Shown: positions 33,866 to 43,588, numbered from the stretch's first letter. The stretch: DNA of 64,000 nt from Paenactinomyces guangxiensis (GCF_016055185.1 NZ_JAECVR010000001.1:198345-262344); one strand, 5' to 3'. Notes: generated by a model not told the origin, from the sequence alone. A program made the numbers and translations.

Positions 33866-34404
33866 TGGGTCGCCCCCCCTTCCTGATATTCCGACAGCCA
33901 TTCCTGAAGCTGTTTTCTCGCCCGAAACAGATGAGACTTGACCGTATTTAAAGGCAACTGCATCGCTTCTGCGATTTCCTGATAGTTATACTCCTGCACA
34001 TATCTTAAAATGATAGCCGTTCGCTGAGGGTCCGGTAAACGGTTGATGGCTTGCTTCAAGTCTGAGGCGATTACTCCCCGCTCTACTTCCCGAACAGCTT
34101 TCTTGTCTTCCTGCCACGTCTCCTCATGCATCAGAACTACCTTCTTTCTTTTCCGGAACTGATCCATGCACACATTGGTCACAATTCGTTGTGCCCAAGT
34201 ATGTAACATCGAGTCCCCCTTGAAAGAGGGAAGGTGTTTATATATTTTCAGCAATGCCTCTTGAGTGGCATCCAATGCATCCTGCTCGTTTTTCATCAAG
34301 TAATAAGCCGTTCGGTACACGCGTGTTTCCAATTGTTTGAGCAAGAACACAAGCGCCTCTCTGTCACCGGATTGGGCACGCCGTATGATTTCCGGTTCAA
34401 CCAA
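33847..34404 (-). CDS. ECF RNA polymerase sigma factor
   Basis: 185 residues with sigma region 2 (YRTAYYLMKNEQDALDATQE, HTWAQRIVTNVCMDQFRKRK) and region 4 (LPDPQRTAIILRYVQEYNYQ, IAEAMQLPLNTVKSHLFRAR). Start TTG at 34404 behind AGGGGGGGG. It forms a unit with the anti-sigma gene downstream. A decayed TnpB element ends about 60 bases upstream and may have altered its promoter. The stimulus is unknown. Confidence 0.93.
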   Translation of the reverse strand: MVEPEIIRRAQSGDREALVFLLKQLETRVYRTAYYLMKNEQDALDATQEALLKIYKHLPSFKGDSMLHTWAQRIVTNVCMDQFRKRKKVVLMHEETWQEDKKAVREVERGVIASDLKQAINRLPDPQRTAIILRYVQEYNYQEIAEAMQLPLNTVKSHLFRARKQLQEWLSEYQEGGATQWKVRK

Positions 34405-34464
34405 TCGAACCCCCCCCTAAATAGATAGACTTGATTTTTCATGCATTAGTTGCAAATCCGACAG

Positions 34465-35152
34465 GATATTTACACCTATTGTATGTAAACCTCTCGCCAT
34501 TTCAAACGGCGAGCTTCTCGTTTCATCGAGCCGACTTCTGCCGTACTCTCCGCGAAGGCCAGTTCCTGGCCTGTTGATTCTTAAGAAGCTTTTTGTCTGG
34601 CGAGTTGTAGAATGTTGATGGCCGCATTGACATCCCGATCCTGTTCATAGCCACAAAAGGGGCAACAATGAACCCGTTCGGCCAATGTTTTTTTGACGAT
34701 TTCACCACAGCTTGCACATCGTTGACTGGTTTGATGGGGGTTGACCTGAACCACACGCTTACCAGCACTCTCAGCCTTGTAAGCCGTGTATTGCCATCCC
34801 GCATCGACGATGCTTTTCGCCAGGTGATGATTCTTTACCATCCCTTGCACGTTCAGATCTTCAAAGGCGATCAAATCGTATCGCTTCACCAGCTGATGAC
34901 TGATCCGATGCGCGTAATCCTTCCGCTAATTGGCAGTTTTCTCATGCGTTCGGGCAAGAAGACGGATCGCCTTTTTCCAAGCGGGAAGTGTCTTCTTCTG
35001 ATCATAGTAGGACAAAGTCTTCCCTTCCGTTCGGTAGGCATGAATCCGTTCGTCCAGAAGGCGATATACAATAAGCGGCACCGTTCCAGAGTGAAGTCGA
35101 TCCTTTCCTGTTGTTCCTTCGGGTATAACCGGAATTTGTAGGTGCGTAGCAT
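34465..35152 (-). mobile_element. Degenerate IS200/IS605-type element with tnpB remnants
   Basis: Minus strand, start MLRTYKFRLYPKEQQERIDF (ATG about 35152). It shifts frame to RTEGKTLSYYDQKKTLPAWK near 35030. Then, after loss of about 200 central residues, it continues with RYDLIAFEDLNVQGMVKNHH and the C-terminal zinc finger CASCGEIVKK...CPFCGYEQDRDVNAAINIL ending near 34581. TnpB is an RNA-guided nuclease; this copy is dead. The right end carries the typical hairpin CTCGCC-N9-GGCGAG (34494-34514) of such elements. It sits between comEC and the ECF sigma gene. Confidence 0.85.
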
Positions 35153-35188
35153 CACTCTCCCCCGGATTCCCGCTCGCATTTCCTAAAA

Positions 35189-37678
35189 TCAATCTGCATG
35201 AGGTAGCATTGTTTTTATCGCGGTCCGGTCCTGCCCGATTTGAACTGTAACCGCTCCATGCAAATCTGTCCGCCAAATGCGCACTCCGTATGATTGAAGC
35301 CGCTGAATGATTTCAGGTGAAGGATGCCCGTACCTGTTTCCTGTACCTGCCGAAATAACCGCCTGGCGGGGGCGCAGTGCTTGCAGCCACTCCTCCTGTG
35401 TGGAAGTGCGGCTGCCATGATGTGCAACCTTGAGCAGGTGTACTTCCGGCAAATCCCAGGCAGACAAGATTTTCTTTTCCCCTGTGTGCTCTAAATCCCC
35501 CGTCATCATCACCCGGTAATGATAAACGGAGAGAAGAAACACCACAGAATCGTCATTGCTTCTGTCTTTGGAACCAAGATTTTTCCGGTCCGGATGTAAA
35601 AACTGCCACTTCACCCCCGGTTCAATCTCCCGGGTTGATCCAGGGGACACGGTGTACACGGGAGTTCCCTTCTTCACGAGAGTTTGTAACAGTTTCCCTT
35701 CCACAAGTGACCGGGGCGGATGCGGATTGCGAATCACCCGTCCCACCGGAAACCGTTCCGCAACCGCTTGTAACCCTCCGATATGATCCAGATCTCCGTG
35801 GGTAAGCACCAGCTCGTCAATCCGTCGAATTCCGCGGTACTTCAAGTACGGAACCAGAACTTTTTTTCCCACTTCAAACGGATCACTCCTCTTTTGCCAG
35901 CTCTCCCGGGGAAACGCAGGGATCCCTCCCCCATCAACAAGAATCACTTTTCCCTTCATCGTTTCGATCACAGTACAATCGCCCTGACCCACATCCAAAA
36001 AGGTGATGGTTGCCTGCTCTCTGTCCCATGCAGGCATTTGATGGGCTGCAACGATTAAACTGGTAAAACACAAACCGGCAATCACACGATGCCTGGCTGA
36101 ATCAATCAGATCTCCCGTCCAACTGATCCATAAATAAACAGAAACCATCCCATAAAACAGGATCCAGACAAACGAAGGCGGCACCCAGTTGGCATGAACC
36201 CAGGGCAATTGCAACAGCAGATAGACACCCGTATGTATAAGATCAAGCAACAGGGAAGCAAGTTCAGCCAGAAGACTTCCCCAGGATTCTTTGACCAGGC
36301 TGACCCCTAAAGCCAGCATGGAGAGGGGGATGACAAGTGAACTGGTCACGGGCACAAATAAAAGGTTGGCAAGCCAGGAGATAAATGAAAACTCATGAAA
36401 GTGACGGATCAGAACCGGAAAAGAAACCACCTGGGCCACCAGGGTAACCGCAACTCCCTGGTTCAACCATATCCACGGGAAAGGAAGCTTTTGCGCAAGC
36501 GGTTTTACACAGATAATCAGCGCGGCGGTTACCAGATAGCTCAGTTGAAACCCGGCCTCAACCATTTGATACGGGTTGACCCACAACTGAATCAGCAGGG
36601 AGAATGCCAGAAACGAGAGGGTATCTTTCCACCGGTTCAACAGGACCGCAAGCATTGCTAAACCTGCCATCACCGCAGAACGGACAACCGGAGCCCCGGC
36701 ACCCGTCAACAGAACATAAAATGGAAGCGACAGCATAACAAACAGAGCCGCTTTCTCCCTCGTCAGCCCGGCTCTTTTCAGTATAAAATAAAGACAGGCG
36801 ACAATCACTCCCACATGGAGGCCGGAAATGGACAGCAGGTGGACAATTCCCAATGCAGAATAATCTGCTTCCAAATCAGGGTCCACTTCATTCCGTTCGC
36901 CCAGCAACATTCCCCTGATCAATCCGGCGTGTTCGGGAGAGTAGATGTTTTCTATTTGCACACCTAAACGATTTCTCAATTCATCCATCCATACAAACAA
37001 ATGGGGCCGGTCCGAAACGATTTTGATCTGTCCAAATGACTGATTTATTCCCAGCCAGTGAATCTGCTGCCGGTACAAATAAGCCCGGTAATCAAATGCA
37101 CCCGGATTTCTCGGAGGTGAAGGGGTCTTTAGTGCGAGAGGCATTTCTACCTTCCAGAACCTCTGAAACTGGTGCGCTTTTTCCCATTCTTCCTTACTTT
37201 TCAAAACAACCGTTACTTTAATGATCTCATCAGGGATGCTCCGCACGGTTGACCCGGATCGCAAGTTTTGCACTTTCAGCTCAAACAGCAACCGGTCCCC
37301 GTCTACCTGTGGCCGGGAGCAAATCTCTCCGGCAAGAACGGCATTCCACTCTTCACGGGAGCCTGCGATTTGTTTTAAGACAGAATGGTTGTGTATGTCC
37401 ACATAAGCCATCCTCGCCGCTCCAATTGCCCAGCCCAATAGAAAGAGCGTGATGAGCAGCCCCTTGCGATACTGATAAAACAGCCATCCGCCCACCACGG
37501 CAACACCCATTGCCATGCAAAGATAAAAACCGACACTTTTCCACCACCCGTAACAGAGCAAACTGCCGGTGATCCAACCCAAACTTAGCAACACCAACGG
37601 TCTCTTCAAGCCATTGTCCCACCTGTCTGTTGAAAGCTTAAGAAACCAATTCCCTTTATTTCGACATTTCCCTTCCAT
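35189..37678 (-). CDS. comEC: ComEC DNA uptake channel/nuclease
   Basis: 829-residue competence protein. The N-terminal membrane part includes an extracellular OB-like domain (about 90-230). The competence core has LLSISGLHVGVIVACLYFIL and many TM helices. The C-terminal metallo-beta-lactamase domain has FLDVGQGDCTVIE, VLTHGDLDHIGGLQ and LKVAHHGSRTST. ComEC forms the channel for single-stranded DNA entry and probably degrades the other strand. The comEB gene is missing between it and comEA, which lies 19 kb away. Confidence 0.95.
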   Translation of the reverse strand: MEGKCRNKGNWFLKLSTDRWDNGLKRPLVLLSLGWITGSLLCYGWWKSVGFYLCMAMGVAVVGGWLFYQYRKGLLITLFLLGWAIGAARMAYVDIHNHSVLKQIAGSREEWNAVLAGEICSRPQVDGDRLLFELKVQNLRSGSTVRSIPDEIIKVTVVLKSKEEWEKAHQFQRFWKVEMPLALKTPSPPRNPGAFDYRAYLYRQQIHWLGINQSFGQIKIVSDRPHLFVWMDELRNRLGVQIENIYSPEHAGLIRGMLLGERNEVDPDLEADYSALGIVHLLSISGLHVGVIVACLYFILKRAGLTREKAALFVMLSLPFYVLLTGAGAPVVRSAVMAGLAMLAVLLNRWKDTLSFLAFSLLIQLWVNPYQMVEAGFQLSYLVTAALIICVKPLAQKLPFPWIWLNQGVAVTLVAQVVSFPVLIRHFHEFSFISWLANLLFVPVTSSLVIPLSMLALGVSLVKESWGSLLAELASLLLDLIHTGVYLLLQLPWVHANWVPPSFVWILFYGMVSVYLWISWTGDLIDSARHRVIAGLCFTSLIVAAHQMPAWDREQATITFLDVGQGDCTVIETMKGKVILVDGGGIPAFPRESWQKRSDPFEVGKKVLVPYLKYRGIRRIDELVLTHGDLDHIGGLQAVAERFPVGRVIRNPHPPRSLVEGKLLQTLVKKGTPVYTVSPGSTREIEPGVKWQFLHPDRKNLGSKDRSNDDSVVFLLSVYHYRVMMTGDLEHTGEKKILSAWDLPEVHLLKVAHHGSRTSTQEEWLQALRPRQAVISAGTGNRYGHPSPEIIQRLQSYGVRIWRTDLHGAVTVQIGQDRTAIKTMLPHAD

Positions 37679-37758
37679 ATTGTAGAAAAATAGAAGTCAG
37701 GCTTTAAAATTCGGCATTCCGGGAGGGGATTGATATGTAATCGAGGAATGTTGATAAA

Positions 37759-37800
37759 ACCCTTACCTTGTACTCAAAAGTACAAAGTAAGGGTCTTTTT
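37759..37800. terminator. Terminator between ABC-F and comEC regions
   Basis: ACCCTTACCTTGTACT-CAAA-AGTACAAAGTAAGGGT, followed by CTTTTTT on the plus strand. A 16-bp stem with one mismatch; lies beyond the ABC-F stop on the minus strand. Confidence 0.85.
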
Positions 37801-37831
37801 TAGCGTAAACGAAACCCGGAGCAACAATCTG

Positions 37832-39472
37832 TCATATCAGAGCCTTGTTTCTCCGGCTTTTTGCCCAGTCATAATTTCCTTCATAACGGGTGACAGACTG
37901 ATTTTCCAGCCAGTAGATCGTGCCAAACAACCGGTTTAAAAAGTAGCGGTCATGCGAGACAGCGATCACCGTTCCCGAAAAGCCGGCCAGTGCCTCCTCC
38001 AGTACTTCCCGGGAGTCAATGTCCAAATGATTGGTCGGTTCATCCAACATTAAAAGATTAATATCCTGGTACATCAATTGGGCCAGGCGGAGCCGCATCC
38101 GTTCTCCGCCACTCAGCTCTTTTACTTTTCGGAAGACGGCGTATCCGTAAAAGAGAAAGCGGGCCAGAATGTGCCGGGCTTCTCCCTCGGTGACGTCCAC
38201 CTGGTCGCGAAAGGCCTCGATCACCGTCTGTTCCAGATCGCCGTCATAGCCTGCCTGTGAGAGATATCCCGCTTTCACTCCGGCTCCCAGTCTTACCGTT
38301 CCCTCATCGGCCTGTTCCTGCCCCGACAGAATCCGCAATAAGGTTGATTTTCCCGTTCCGTTTGCCCCGACAATGGCACATCTTTCCTGAAAGCGCACCA
38401 TCATATCCACGTCGGCAAACAATAAGCGCTCAGCAACGATTTTTCCCAGCTTTTCAACCATCACCACATCGTTGCCGCTGCGGTCCATCATCTCAAATTG
38501 CAACGACATCTTTTTTCGCTCCAGGATCGGCCGCTGGATCTTTTCCATACGCTCCAATGCTTTTTCCATACTTTTGGCACGGCGGTGCATTCCGGCATTT
38601 GGGGGATTGGCCCGGTTTGCCCACTCTTTTAACCTTTTGATGGTATCTTTCATCTTCTTTATCTTTTTTTCTTGTTCCTGATACGCTTGAAACTCCAGCA
38701 GCAACTTCTCTTCTTTTTGCCGGACAAACGAAGAGTAGCTCCCCCTGTAGACAGTCACTTCCCCGTCCTCCAAATCCCAGGTTTCCCGGGTAACCCGATC
38801 CAAAAAATAGCGGTCATGGGAAACCACGATGACAGCCCCTTGATATTTATCGAGATATTCTTCCAACCATTCAATTGCCCGCAAATCAAGATGGTTGGTC
38901 GGCTCATCCAACAACAGCAGATCGGGGTCGCCAAGCAAAAGAGTGGCTAATCCCACTTTGGTCTGTTCACCGCCGCTGAGTGAATGAAAGGATTGTTCCC
39001 ACATCTGTTCATTAATGCCCAGCCCCTTCGATACCCGGGCAATCCGCGATTCAATCTGGTAGCCGCCCTCCTCGGCAAAACGCTGTTGCAGGGCGTCCCA
39101 ATCCTGAAGAAGTTTTTCAAGCCTGTCCGGGTCTTCGTATTGTTCAGCCATCTGTTCAGAAATCTGTCTTATTTTTTGCTCAATCCGGAACAACTCGGCA
39201 AAAGGCCGCTCCAGTACCTGTTTAACTGTTGTTCCCAGAGTAACATCAGAAATCTGGGCCAAATATCCCACTTTTGCTTTTTTGCGAATAAAAATTTCTC
39301 CGTGATCAGGTGATTCCATACCCGCAATACATTTGAGCAATGTTGTTTTTCCGCTGCCATTGGCTCCAACTAAACCGATTCGCGCTCCGTCATGGACTTC
39401 TGCTTCGATCTGTTTCAGTACCCACTCGGCACCTAACATTTTTTTCATTTGATGACATGCACACACAATCAT
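37832..39472 (-). CDS. ABC-F ATPase (ribosome-protection type)
   Basis: 546 residues from ATG 39472 (MIVCACHQMKKMLGAEWVLK), preceded by AAAGGAG. Two ABC cassettes without membrane domains: Walker A GANGSGKTT and GANGTGKST, signatures LSGGEQTKVGLA and LSGGERMRLRLA, Walker B LLLLDEPTNHLD and LLMLDEPTNHLD. They are joined by a charged coiled-coil linker (about 240-315, KIKKMKDTIKRLKEWANRAN). This is the ABC-F class that acts on the ribosome E site. The upstream leader peptide and attenuator suggest an antibiotic-induced resistance factor rather than a housekeeping EttA. Which drugs are handled cannot be told. Confidence 0.9.
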   Translation of the reverse strand: MIVCACHQMKKMLGAEWVLKQIEAEVHDGARIGLVGANGSGKTTLLKCIAGMESPDHGEIFIRKKAKVGYLAQISDVTLGTTVKQVLERPFAELFRIEQKIRQISEQMAEQYEDPDRLEKLLQDWDALQQRFAEEGGYQIESRIARVSKGLGINEQMWEQSFHSLSGGEQTKVGLATLLLGDPDLLLLDEPTNHLDLRAIEWLEEYLDKYQGAVIVVSHDRYFLDRVTRETWDLEDGEVTVYRGSYSSFVRQKEEKLLLEFQAYQEQEKKIKKMKDTIKRLKEWANRANPPNAGMHRRAKSMEKALERMEKIQRPILERKKMSLQFEMMDRSGNDVVMVEKLGKIVAERLLFADVDMMVRFQERCAIVGANGTGKSTLLRILSGQEQADEGTVRLGAGVKAGYLSQAGYDGDLEQTVIEAFRDQVDVTEGEARHILARFLFYGYAVFRKVKELSGGERMRLRLAQLMYQDINLLMLDEPTNHLDIDSREVLEEALAGFSGTVIAVSHDRYFLNRLFGTIYWLENQSVTRYEGNYDWAKSRRNKALI

Positions 39473-39497
39473 CGACGACACTCCTTTTTTTGCACAG

Positions 39498-39536
39498 AAA
39501 AAGCCATCGGCAAGCAAACCCCGCCGATGGCTTTTT
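39498..39536 (-). promoter_or_regulatory. Attenuator terminator in the ABC-F leader
   Basis: Minus strand AAAAAGCCATCGGC-N11-GCCGATGGCTTTTT, a 14-bp perfect stem with T5, placed between the leader peptide and the ABC-F ribosome site. It would stop transcription unless an alternative fold forms when a ribosome stalls on the leader. Confidence 0.85.
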
Positions 39537-39566
39537 CCGCATCCGTATGAAAAAGGTGAGGGTTTC

Positions 39567-39698
39567 TTACGCACGAACATGAATAGATGCTGTTTGGCTA
39601 AAAAAGGGCACACGAATCCCGTTAAAAGCCAAAACATGGGTAATGGCAGTGATTTCCACAGCCAGCCAAACCATGCATCCATTCAATCCGGTGCGCAA
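39567..39698 (-). CDS. 43-residue leader peptide of the ABC-F gene
   Basis: TTG at 39698 behind AAGGAGGTGAGGATC begins MRTGLNGCMVWLAVEITAIT. The peptide continues with a hydrophobic stretch, contains RVPFFSQTASIHV, and ends HVRA-stop (39567-39569). The stop lies 31 bases before the attenuator hairpin. Inducible ABC-F genes are commonly preceded by short leader peptides on which drug-bound ribosomes stall. Ribosome site, position and the following terminator fit that model; induction itself is inference. Confidence 0.7.
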   Translation of the reverse strand: MRTGLNGCMVWLAVEITAITHVLAFNGIRVPFFSQTASIHVRA

Positions 39699-39754
39699 GA
39701 TCCTCACCTCCTTGTCGTCGATTCTATTTCACATTTATTTTAATGAAAAAAAAT

Positions 39755-40759
39755 TTATTCCGCAAGGCGGTTTAGTAATTGTTCAAGCAGTTGGGAAAGG
39801 TACTGAACTCCTTGTTCCTCGGCTTCTTTCGCCTTAGTCAGCCATTTGATTGCCTGTTGGGACTGGTCAGACTGGTTCGGCTCCCCGCCGCCCGGAAACG
39901 GAAACAGGCAGGTAAGAGCGGTTAACACTTCCGCAACCCGGGTATATTGGACTGCCGCTTTTTTTAACAGAATCATCTCCTGCGGGTGAAGCAGACCAGT
40001 GCAGTCATTGCCCAGCCAGAAGGCAAAATGAGCGGCAAACCGGCGGGCATCGGCAACAACTGCTGTATTGTAAGCATTGCCAAAAGGATCTACATTCCCG
40101 CCGCGAAATGCCTCAATCCAGGCATGATAAGCCGCCAGCCCGTTTACATATCCGGGGATGGTACGCTCACGCCCATATGCGTGATCAAGGATCATCTGCA
40201 AAGAAGATGTAAGCATTTTGCCAGGGTCTGTTTTTTTAAAATTCCCGACAGTTAAAACCGCCAGTTCCTTCAGCTGTCCCTGCCCCAGCTTCATATATGG
40301 CAACATTTGTCGGGCTTGAAAATCAACTGCCTCAAATTGCTGTTTCCCGTCATCATAGCCGTAGATTAAACCAAACTCGGGCACAAACATATCCCACACA
40401 ATCGCCGGCTTACCCCGGTCAATCGACGTCTGGATCGCTTCCATCGCCTCAGTTAACCGGTCACCCGAAAACTTTTCAAACTGATATTCAGTCGTTCCTA
40501 CATAGCGGCTTTCAAACCCGAGATTGGCAAGAGCTTTTGTTAACACCTCATCCCAGATAAAAGCGGTCGGACCGGCGACATCCACATCACCCGGATGGAT
40601 GTTAATGCGAAAGGCCAGGCTTGAATACCCCATCAATTCAAACGTGCTGATCCCTTTTTGTTCCGTAACATTCAAAACACCTTTCATCGCCGCTCCGATG
40701 GAAGTCCAGGTTTTCGCCTGGTTGTACCCAACCGGAAAGTCTAATACTTTTTTACCCAT
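39755..40759 (-). CDS. BtrH-like domain protein
   Basis: 334 residues from ATG 40759 (MGKKVLDFPVGYNQAKTWTS), with AAAGGGG ten bases upstream. It has SIGAAMKGVLNVTEQKGIST, a conserved N-terminal block, then RGKPAIVWDMFVPEFGLIYGYDD, as in BtrH N-terminal-like (papain-like fold) proteins, and a helical C-terminus. The frame is open upstream into sigma region-4 codons without a stop, so this may be the C-terminal part of a sigma-fusion protein (see next entry). Function unknown; the cysteine-protease-like fold is a tentative assignment. Confidence 0.55.
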   Translation of the reverse strand: MGKKVLDFPVGYNQAKTWTSIGAAMKGVLNVTEQKGISTFELMGYSSLAFRINIHPGDVDVAGPTAFIWDEVLTKALANLGFESRYVGTTEYQFEKFSGDRLTEAMEAIQTSIDRGKPAIVWDMFVPEFGLIYGYDDGKQQFEAVDFQARQMLPYMKLGQGQLKELAVLTVGNFKKTDPGKMLTSSLQMILDHAYGRERTIPGYVNGLAAYHAWIEAFRGGNVDPFGNAYNTAVVADARRFAAHFAFWLGNDCTGLLHPQEMILLKKAAVQYTRVAEVLTALTCLFPFPGGGEPNQSDQSQQAIKWLTKAKEAEEQGVQYLSQLLEQLLNRLAE

Positions 40760-41427
40760 AGCACCAATCCCCTTTCGATGGTTCAGGTATGCCCGGACAT
40801 GCAGGCGCAGGTGCTCTTGCAACAGCTTTCGCTTGGAACGGTGCAGGGAAGTGTAAACCCGGTTTTTGGAGATGGAGAGGAAGCGGGCGATCTCCACGGG
40901 TGTAAGCTCCTCAAAAAAGAAACATTCAAAGATTTGGCGCTCTTTTGGCTTGGCAGGGTTTGGATCATTTCCATATTTTCCTGCTTCATCACTTGTTCAA
41001 GCGGATCAGAAGTCTCTGCCCTTTTGCCCTCCAGCAACTCAGCCAAACTGGAAAGTGAATCCGGGAGTCCCGCATTTGCAGACCCGGACATAGGCAGCTC
41101 TTTCCGAAAAGGCCCCCCTCTCCTCAGTTTCATATATGCCTCATTGCGCACGATCCGTTCCAGCCAGGGAACAAAACGCTCCACATCCATCAAGCTGCCC
41201 AACTTCAAGAAGGCCCGTATTAAAGCTTCCTGCACAATATCCTCCGCCAGGTGCTGATCATGCGAAATGGAAACCGCCCACCTCATCGCCCTGGCCCGGT
41301 GCAGACGAACCAGTTCTCCAAATGCTTCCCTGTTTCCCGCCCTCGCCTGGCCGATCAGCAAGGAGTGTTGATCAATCACTGATTTGTCTTCTTCGTTGTT
41401 CTTTTCAAGTACCCTTTGGCTGCCCAC
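40760..41427 (-). pseudogene. ECF sigma factor gene with frameshift, continuous with the BtrH-like gene
   Basis: The first frame gives region 2 (LVRLHRARAMRWAVSISHDQ, LAEDIVQEALIRAFLKLGSL, VPWLERIVRNEAYMKLRRGG) up to EMIQTLP. After a missing base near 40950-40957 the other frame gives region 4: KPKERQIFECFFFEELTPVE, IARFLSISKNRVYTSLHRSK. Region 4 then runs without a stop codon through YLNHRKGIGAMGKK into the next gene. Either the ancestral gene was a sigma factor fused to the BtrH-like domain, as in ECF families with C-terminal extensions, or the stop was lost with the frameshift. Confidence 0.75.
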
Positions 41428-41598
41428 TCCGTCCAGGCTCCCCTTTCATTTGAAATGCTATATATACCAGATGCCATGGGAACAAATTTTCTTACAGCAT
41501 TGATGTCACTTTTTTGTCATGTAAAATACGCGCCTTTTTAACGCGGGCCAGATATATCATAAATTGAAAGAGTACTTTTGGTAGCATCAGATCGATGA

Positions 41599-41841
41599 CT
41601 ACTTAAAGTTACTAATCTTATTGACAGGGCAATATAACAAAATTTCACTGTTTATATAATGTTTATATATCGAATAGACCATAATATTTTCAAAAAGATC
41701 TATGTTCCTTATCTTATTCAACTTTTTATCGATCACATTCATACCTGTATAGTTATTATTAGTAATCATATTGTCTGATACAACATCCAATAAATAGATA
41801 TCATTATCTGATTCCAATAATTCGAGAAGTTTTATTTTCAA
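41599..41841 (-). CDS. Hypothetical AT-rich small protein
   Basis: 80 residues from TTG 41841 (MKIKLLELLESDNDIYLLDV), preceded by AAGGTGG. Rich in Asn, Ile and Tyr and much lower in GC than the neighbours, which suggests foreign origin. No membrane segment or known motif. It adjoins the IS scar and nos, so may be part of the same acquired patch. Confidence 0.45.
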   Translation of the reverse strand: MKIKLLELLESDNDIYLLDVVSDNMITNNNYTGMNVIDKKLNKIRNIDLFENIMVYSIYKHYINSEILLYCPVNKISNFK

Positions 41842-42099
41842 AAAAATTCCACCTTATCATAATCATAAAGTTCGTAAACTGTCTCTCACACCTTAGATGA
41901 TCATATCTTATAATTGAGACAGAAGATCAAAGTGGCTTAAACAATGGAGAAGCTCACACGCTTTAAAAAGAACTGTGTTCTTCAACCGATTAGGTGAGGT
42001 TTGAGATCACCGTTTGACAGGAATGCTGGTATACCCCATTATGAAAGAGTTAGGTTAGCTAACCCTTTACAAAGGAGGAACGGCGAAATGAAAAAGTAA
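41842..42099. other. Intergenic region upstream of the IS scar
   Basis: AT-rich. Near 42050 GTTAGGTTAGCTAACC forms a short palindrome followed by a stranded ribosome site (AAAGGAGGAA) and a two-codon frame ATG AAA AAG TAA, probably insertion debris. Confidence 0.35.
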
Positions 42100-42210
42100 T
42101 CGGATCCGGTCACTGGCTATAATCAGTATTTTCAAGTGGATATGACGAAGATTTGGTATGGACGTGATGACTGAGGCTGCCTGTTTGCTGTGATTGATGC
42201 CCCGGGACTT
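42100..42210 (+). pseudogene. IS3-family transposase fragment
   Basis: In one frame: SDPVTGYNQYFQVDMTKIWY GRDD-stop-GCLFAVIDA. QVDMTKIWYGRD and LFAVIDA are the conserved start of the DDE integrase core of IS3-family OrfB. It is about 35 codons with an internal stop; the rest is gone. It abuts nos. Confidence 0.75.
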
Positions 42211-42259
42211 TTGGGGTTCATTAAGATAATACTATTTTTATAGGGAGTTCGAAATTAAG

Positions 42260-43339
42260 ATGAATATCTATCTGCACAAGAAAGCAGAGAACTTTATTCG
42301 TAGGTGCTATAATGAATTAGGAAAATCAGATAGAGAAACATATCATAGATTAAAACAAATAAAGAGAGAAATAGATAGTTATGGTTATTATGAACACACA
42401 TATGAGGAATTATCTCACGGCGCCAAAATGGCGTGGCGAAATTCAAACAGGTGCATTGGACGTTTGTTTTGGAATCGTTTAAATGTTTTTGACGCACGTC
42501 ATTTAGAAAAAGAGAACGATATTTTTCAAGAATTACTAAATCATATCAAATATGCAACTAATGGTGGGGAAATTCGTCCTACCATCACCATTTTTAAACC
42601 AAAAATCAACGGGAAAGAACATGTTCGAATTTGGAATCATCAGCTAATCCGTTACGCAGGATATGAAACAAGTGATGGAATTGTCGGTGATCCTGTATCA
42701 ATCTCCTTTACCAAAGTTTGTATGGCAATGGGATGGAGTGGACCGGGCACTCATTTTGATATATTACCACTTGTCATTCAAGTAAATGGCAAGCAACCAC
42801 AGTTCTTTCCAATACCAAAAGAATTAGTTCTAGAAGTGCCAATTCGACATCCACATTATAATTTGTTTGGAGATTTTGAAGTAAAATGGTATGCCGTTCC
42901 AATGATTTCTGACATGCGTTTAGAGATCGGCGGTATTCATTATGTGGCGGCTCCATTTAATGGATGGTATATGGGCACAGAAATTGGAGCCAGAAACTTG
43001 GCAGACGAGTTTCGCTACAATTTGCTTCCCCGCGTAGCAGAATCTCTAGGTCTTAATATAAGGTCTAATGCTACCCTGTGGAAAGATCAAGCACTTGTTG
43101 AGCTTAATATCGCTGTGCTTCACTCTTTTAAAAGATATGGTATTACTATTGTCGATCATCATACAGCGGCCCAACAATTTAAGGCATTTGAAAAAAACGA
43201 AGCCAAAGCAGGACGAGACCTGACTGGTGATTGGAGTTGGCTTATTCCTCCTCTATCCCCTGCCGCAACACATATCTTTCATCATCAATACGAGGATAAA
43301 ATCATGACACCTAATTTTTTCTATCGTCCATATGAATAA
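42260..43339 (+). CDS. nos: Bacterial nitric-oxide synthase oxygenase
   Basis: 359-residue NOS oxygenase domain without a reductase, as in Bacillus and Staphylococcus. It makes NO from L-arginine using heme and tetrahydrofolate/biopterin and borrowed electron donors. Heme-thiolate motif [10 protein letters not shown] (Cys66). Substrate helix and Glu in [19 protein letters not shown]. Pterin-side region [20 protein letters not shown]. Start ATG 42260 after AGGGAG. GC is lower than the conserved backbone, and IS debris lies on both sides, so lateral gain is likely. It has its own terminator. Confidence 0.96.
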   Translation: MNIYLHKKAENFIRRCYNELGKSDRETYHRLKQIKREIDSYGYYEHTYEELSHGAKMAWRNSNRCIGRLFWNRLNVFDARHLEKENDIFQELLNHIKYATNGGEIRPTITIFKPKINGKEHVRIWNHQLIRYAGYETSDGIVGDPVSISFTKVCMAMGWSGPGTHFDILPLVIQVNGKQPQFFPIPKELVLEVPIRHPHYNLFGDFEVKWYAVPMISDMRLEIGGIHYVAAPFNGWYMGTEIGARNLADEFRYNLLPRVAESLGLNIRSNATLWKDQALVELNIAVLHSFKRYGITIVDHHTAAQQFKAFEKNEAKAGRDLTGDWSWLIPPLSPAATHIFHHQYEDKIMTPNFFYRPYE

Positions 43340-43473
43340 CTCAATAAAGCCGCTATACCCATTGGTATAAATCAGGCCAAAAAGTATCTTCAAACGAGGG
43401 TTGCTTATTTTGAGTTTCATGCATACAGGTATCACTACATAATCGTCCCAGTATCCATCGGATACTGAGTAGT

Positions 43474-43510
43474 AAAGGGAAGGCGGTTATTAGGTCGCCT
43501 TCCTTTTCCT
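43474..43510 (+). terminator. nos terminator
   Basis: GGAAGGCG-N10-CGCCTTCC followed by TTTTCCTTG. About 135 bases past the nos stop. Confidence 0.75.
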
Positions 43511-43588
43511 TGTTATGGAAAATTTTACTTTCGTATAGGGCATACTTTCCTAAACGACTGTTCTTGTTTAACTGACACTCGTGTTTGG

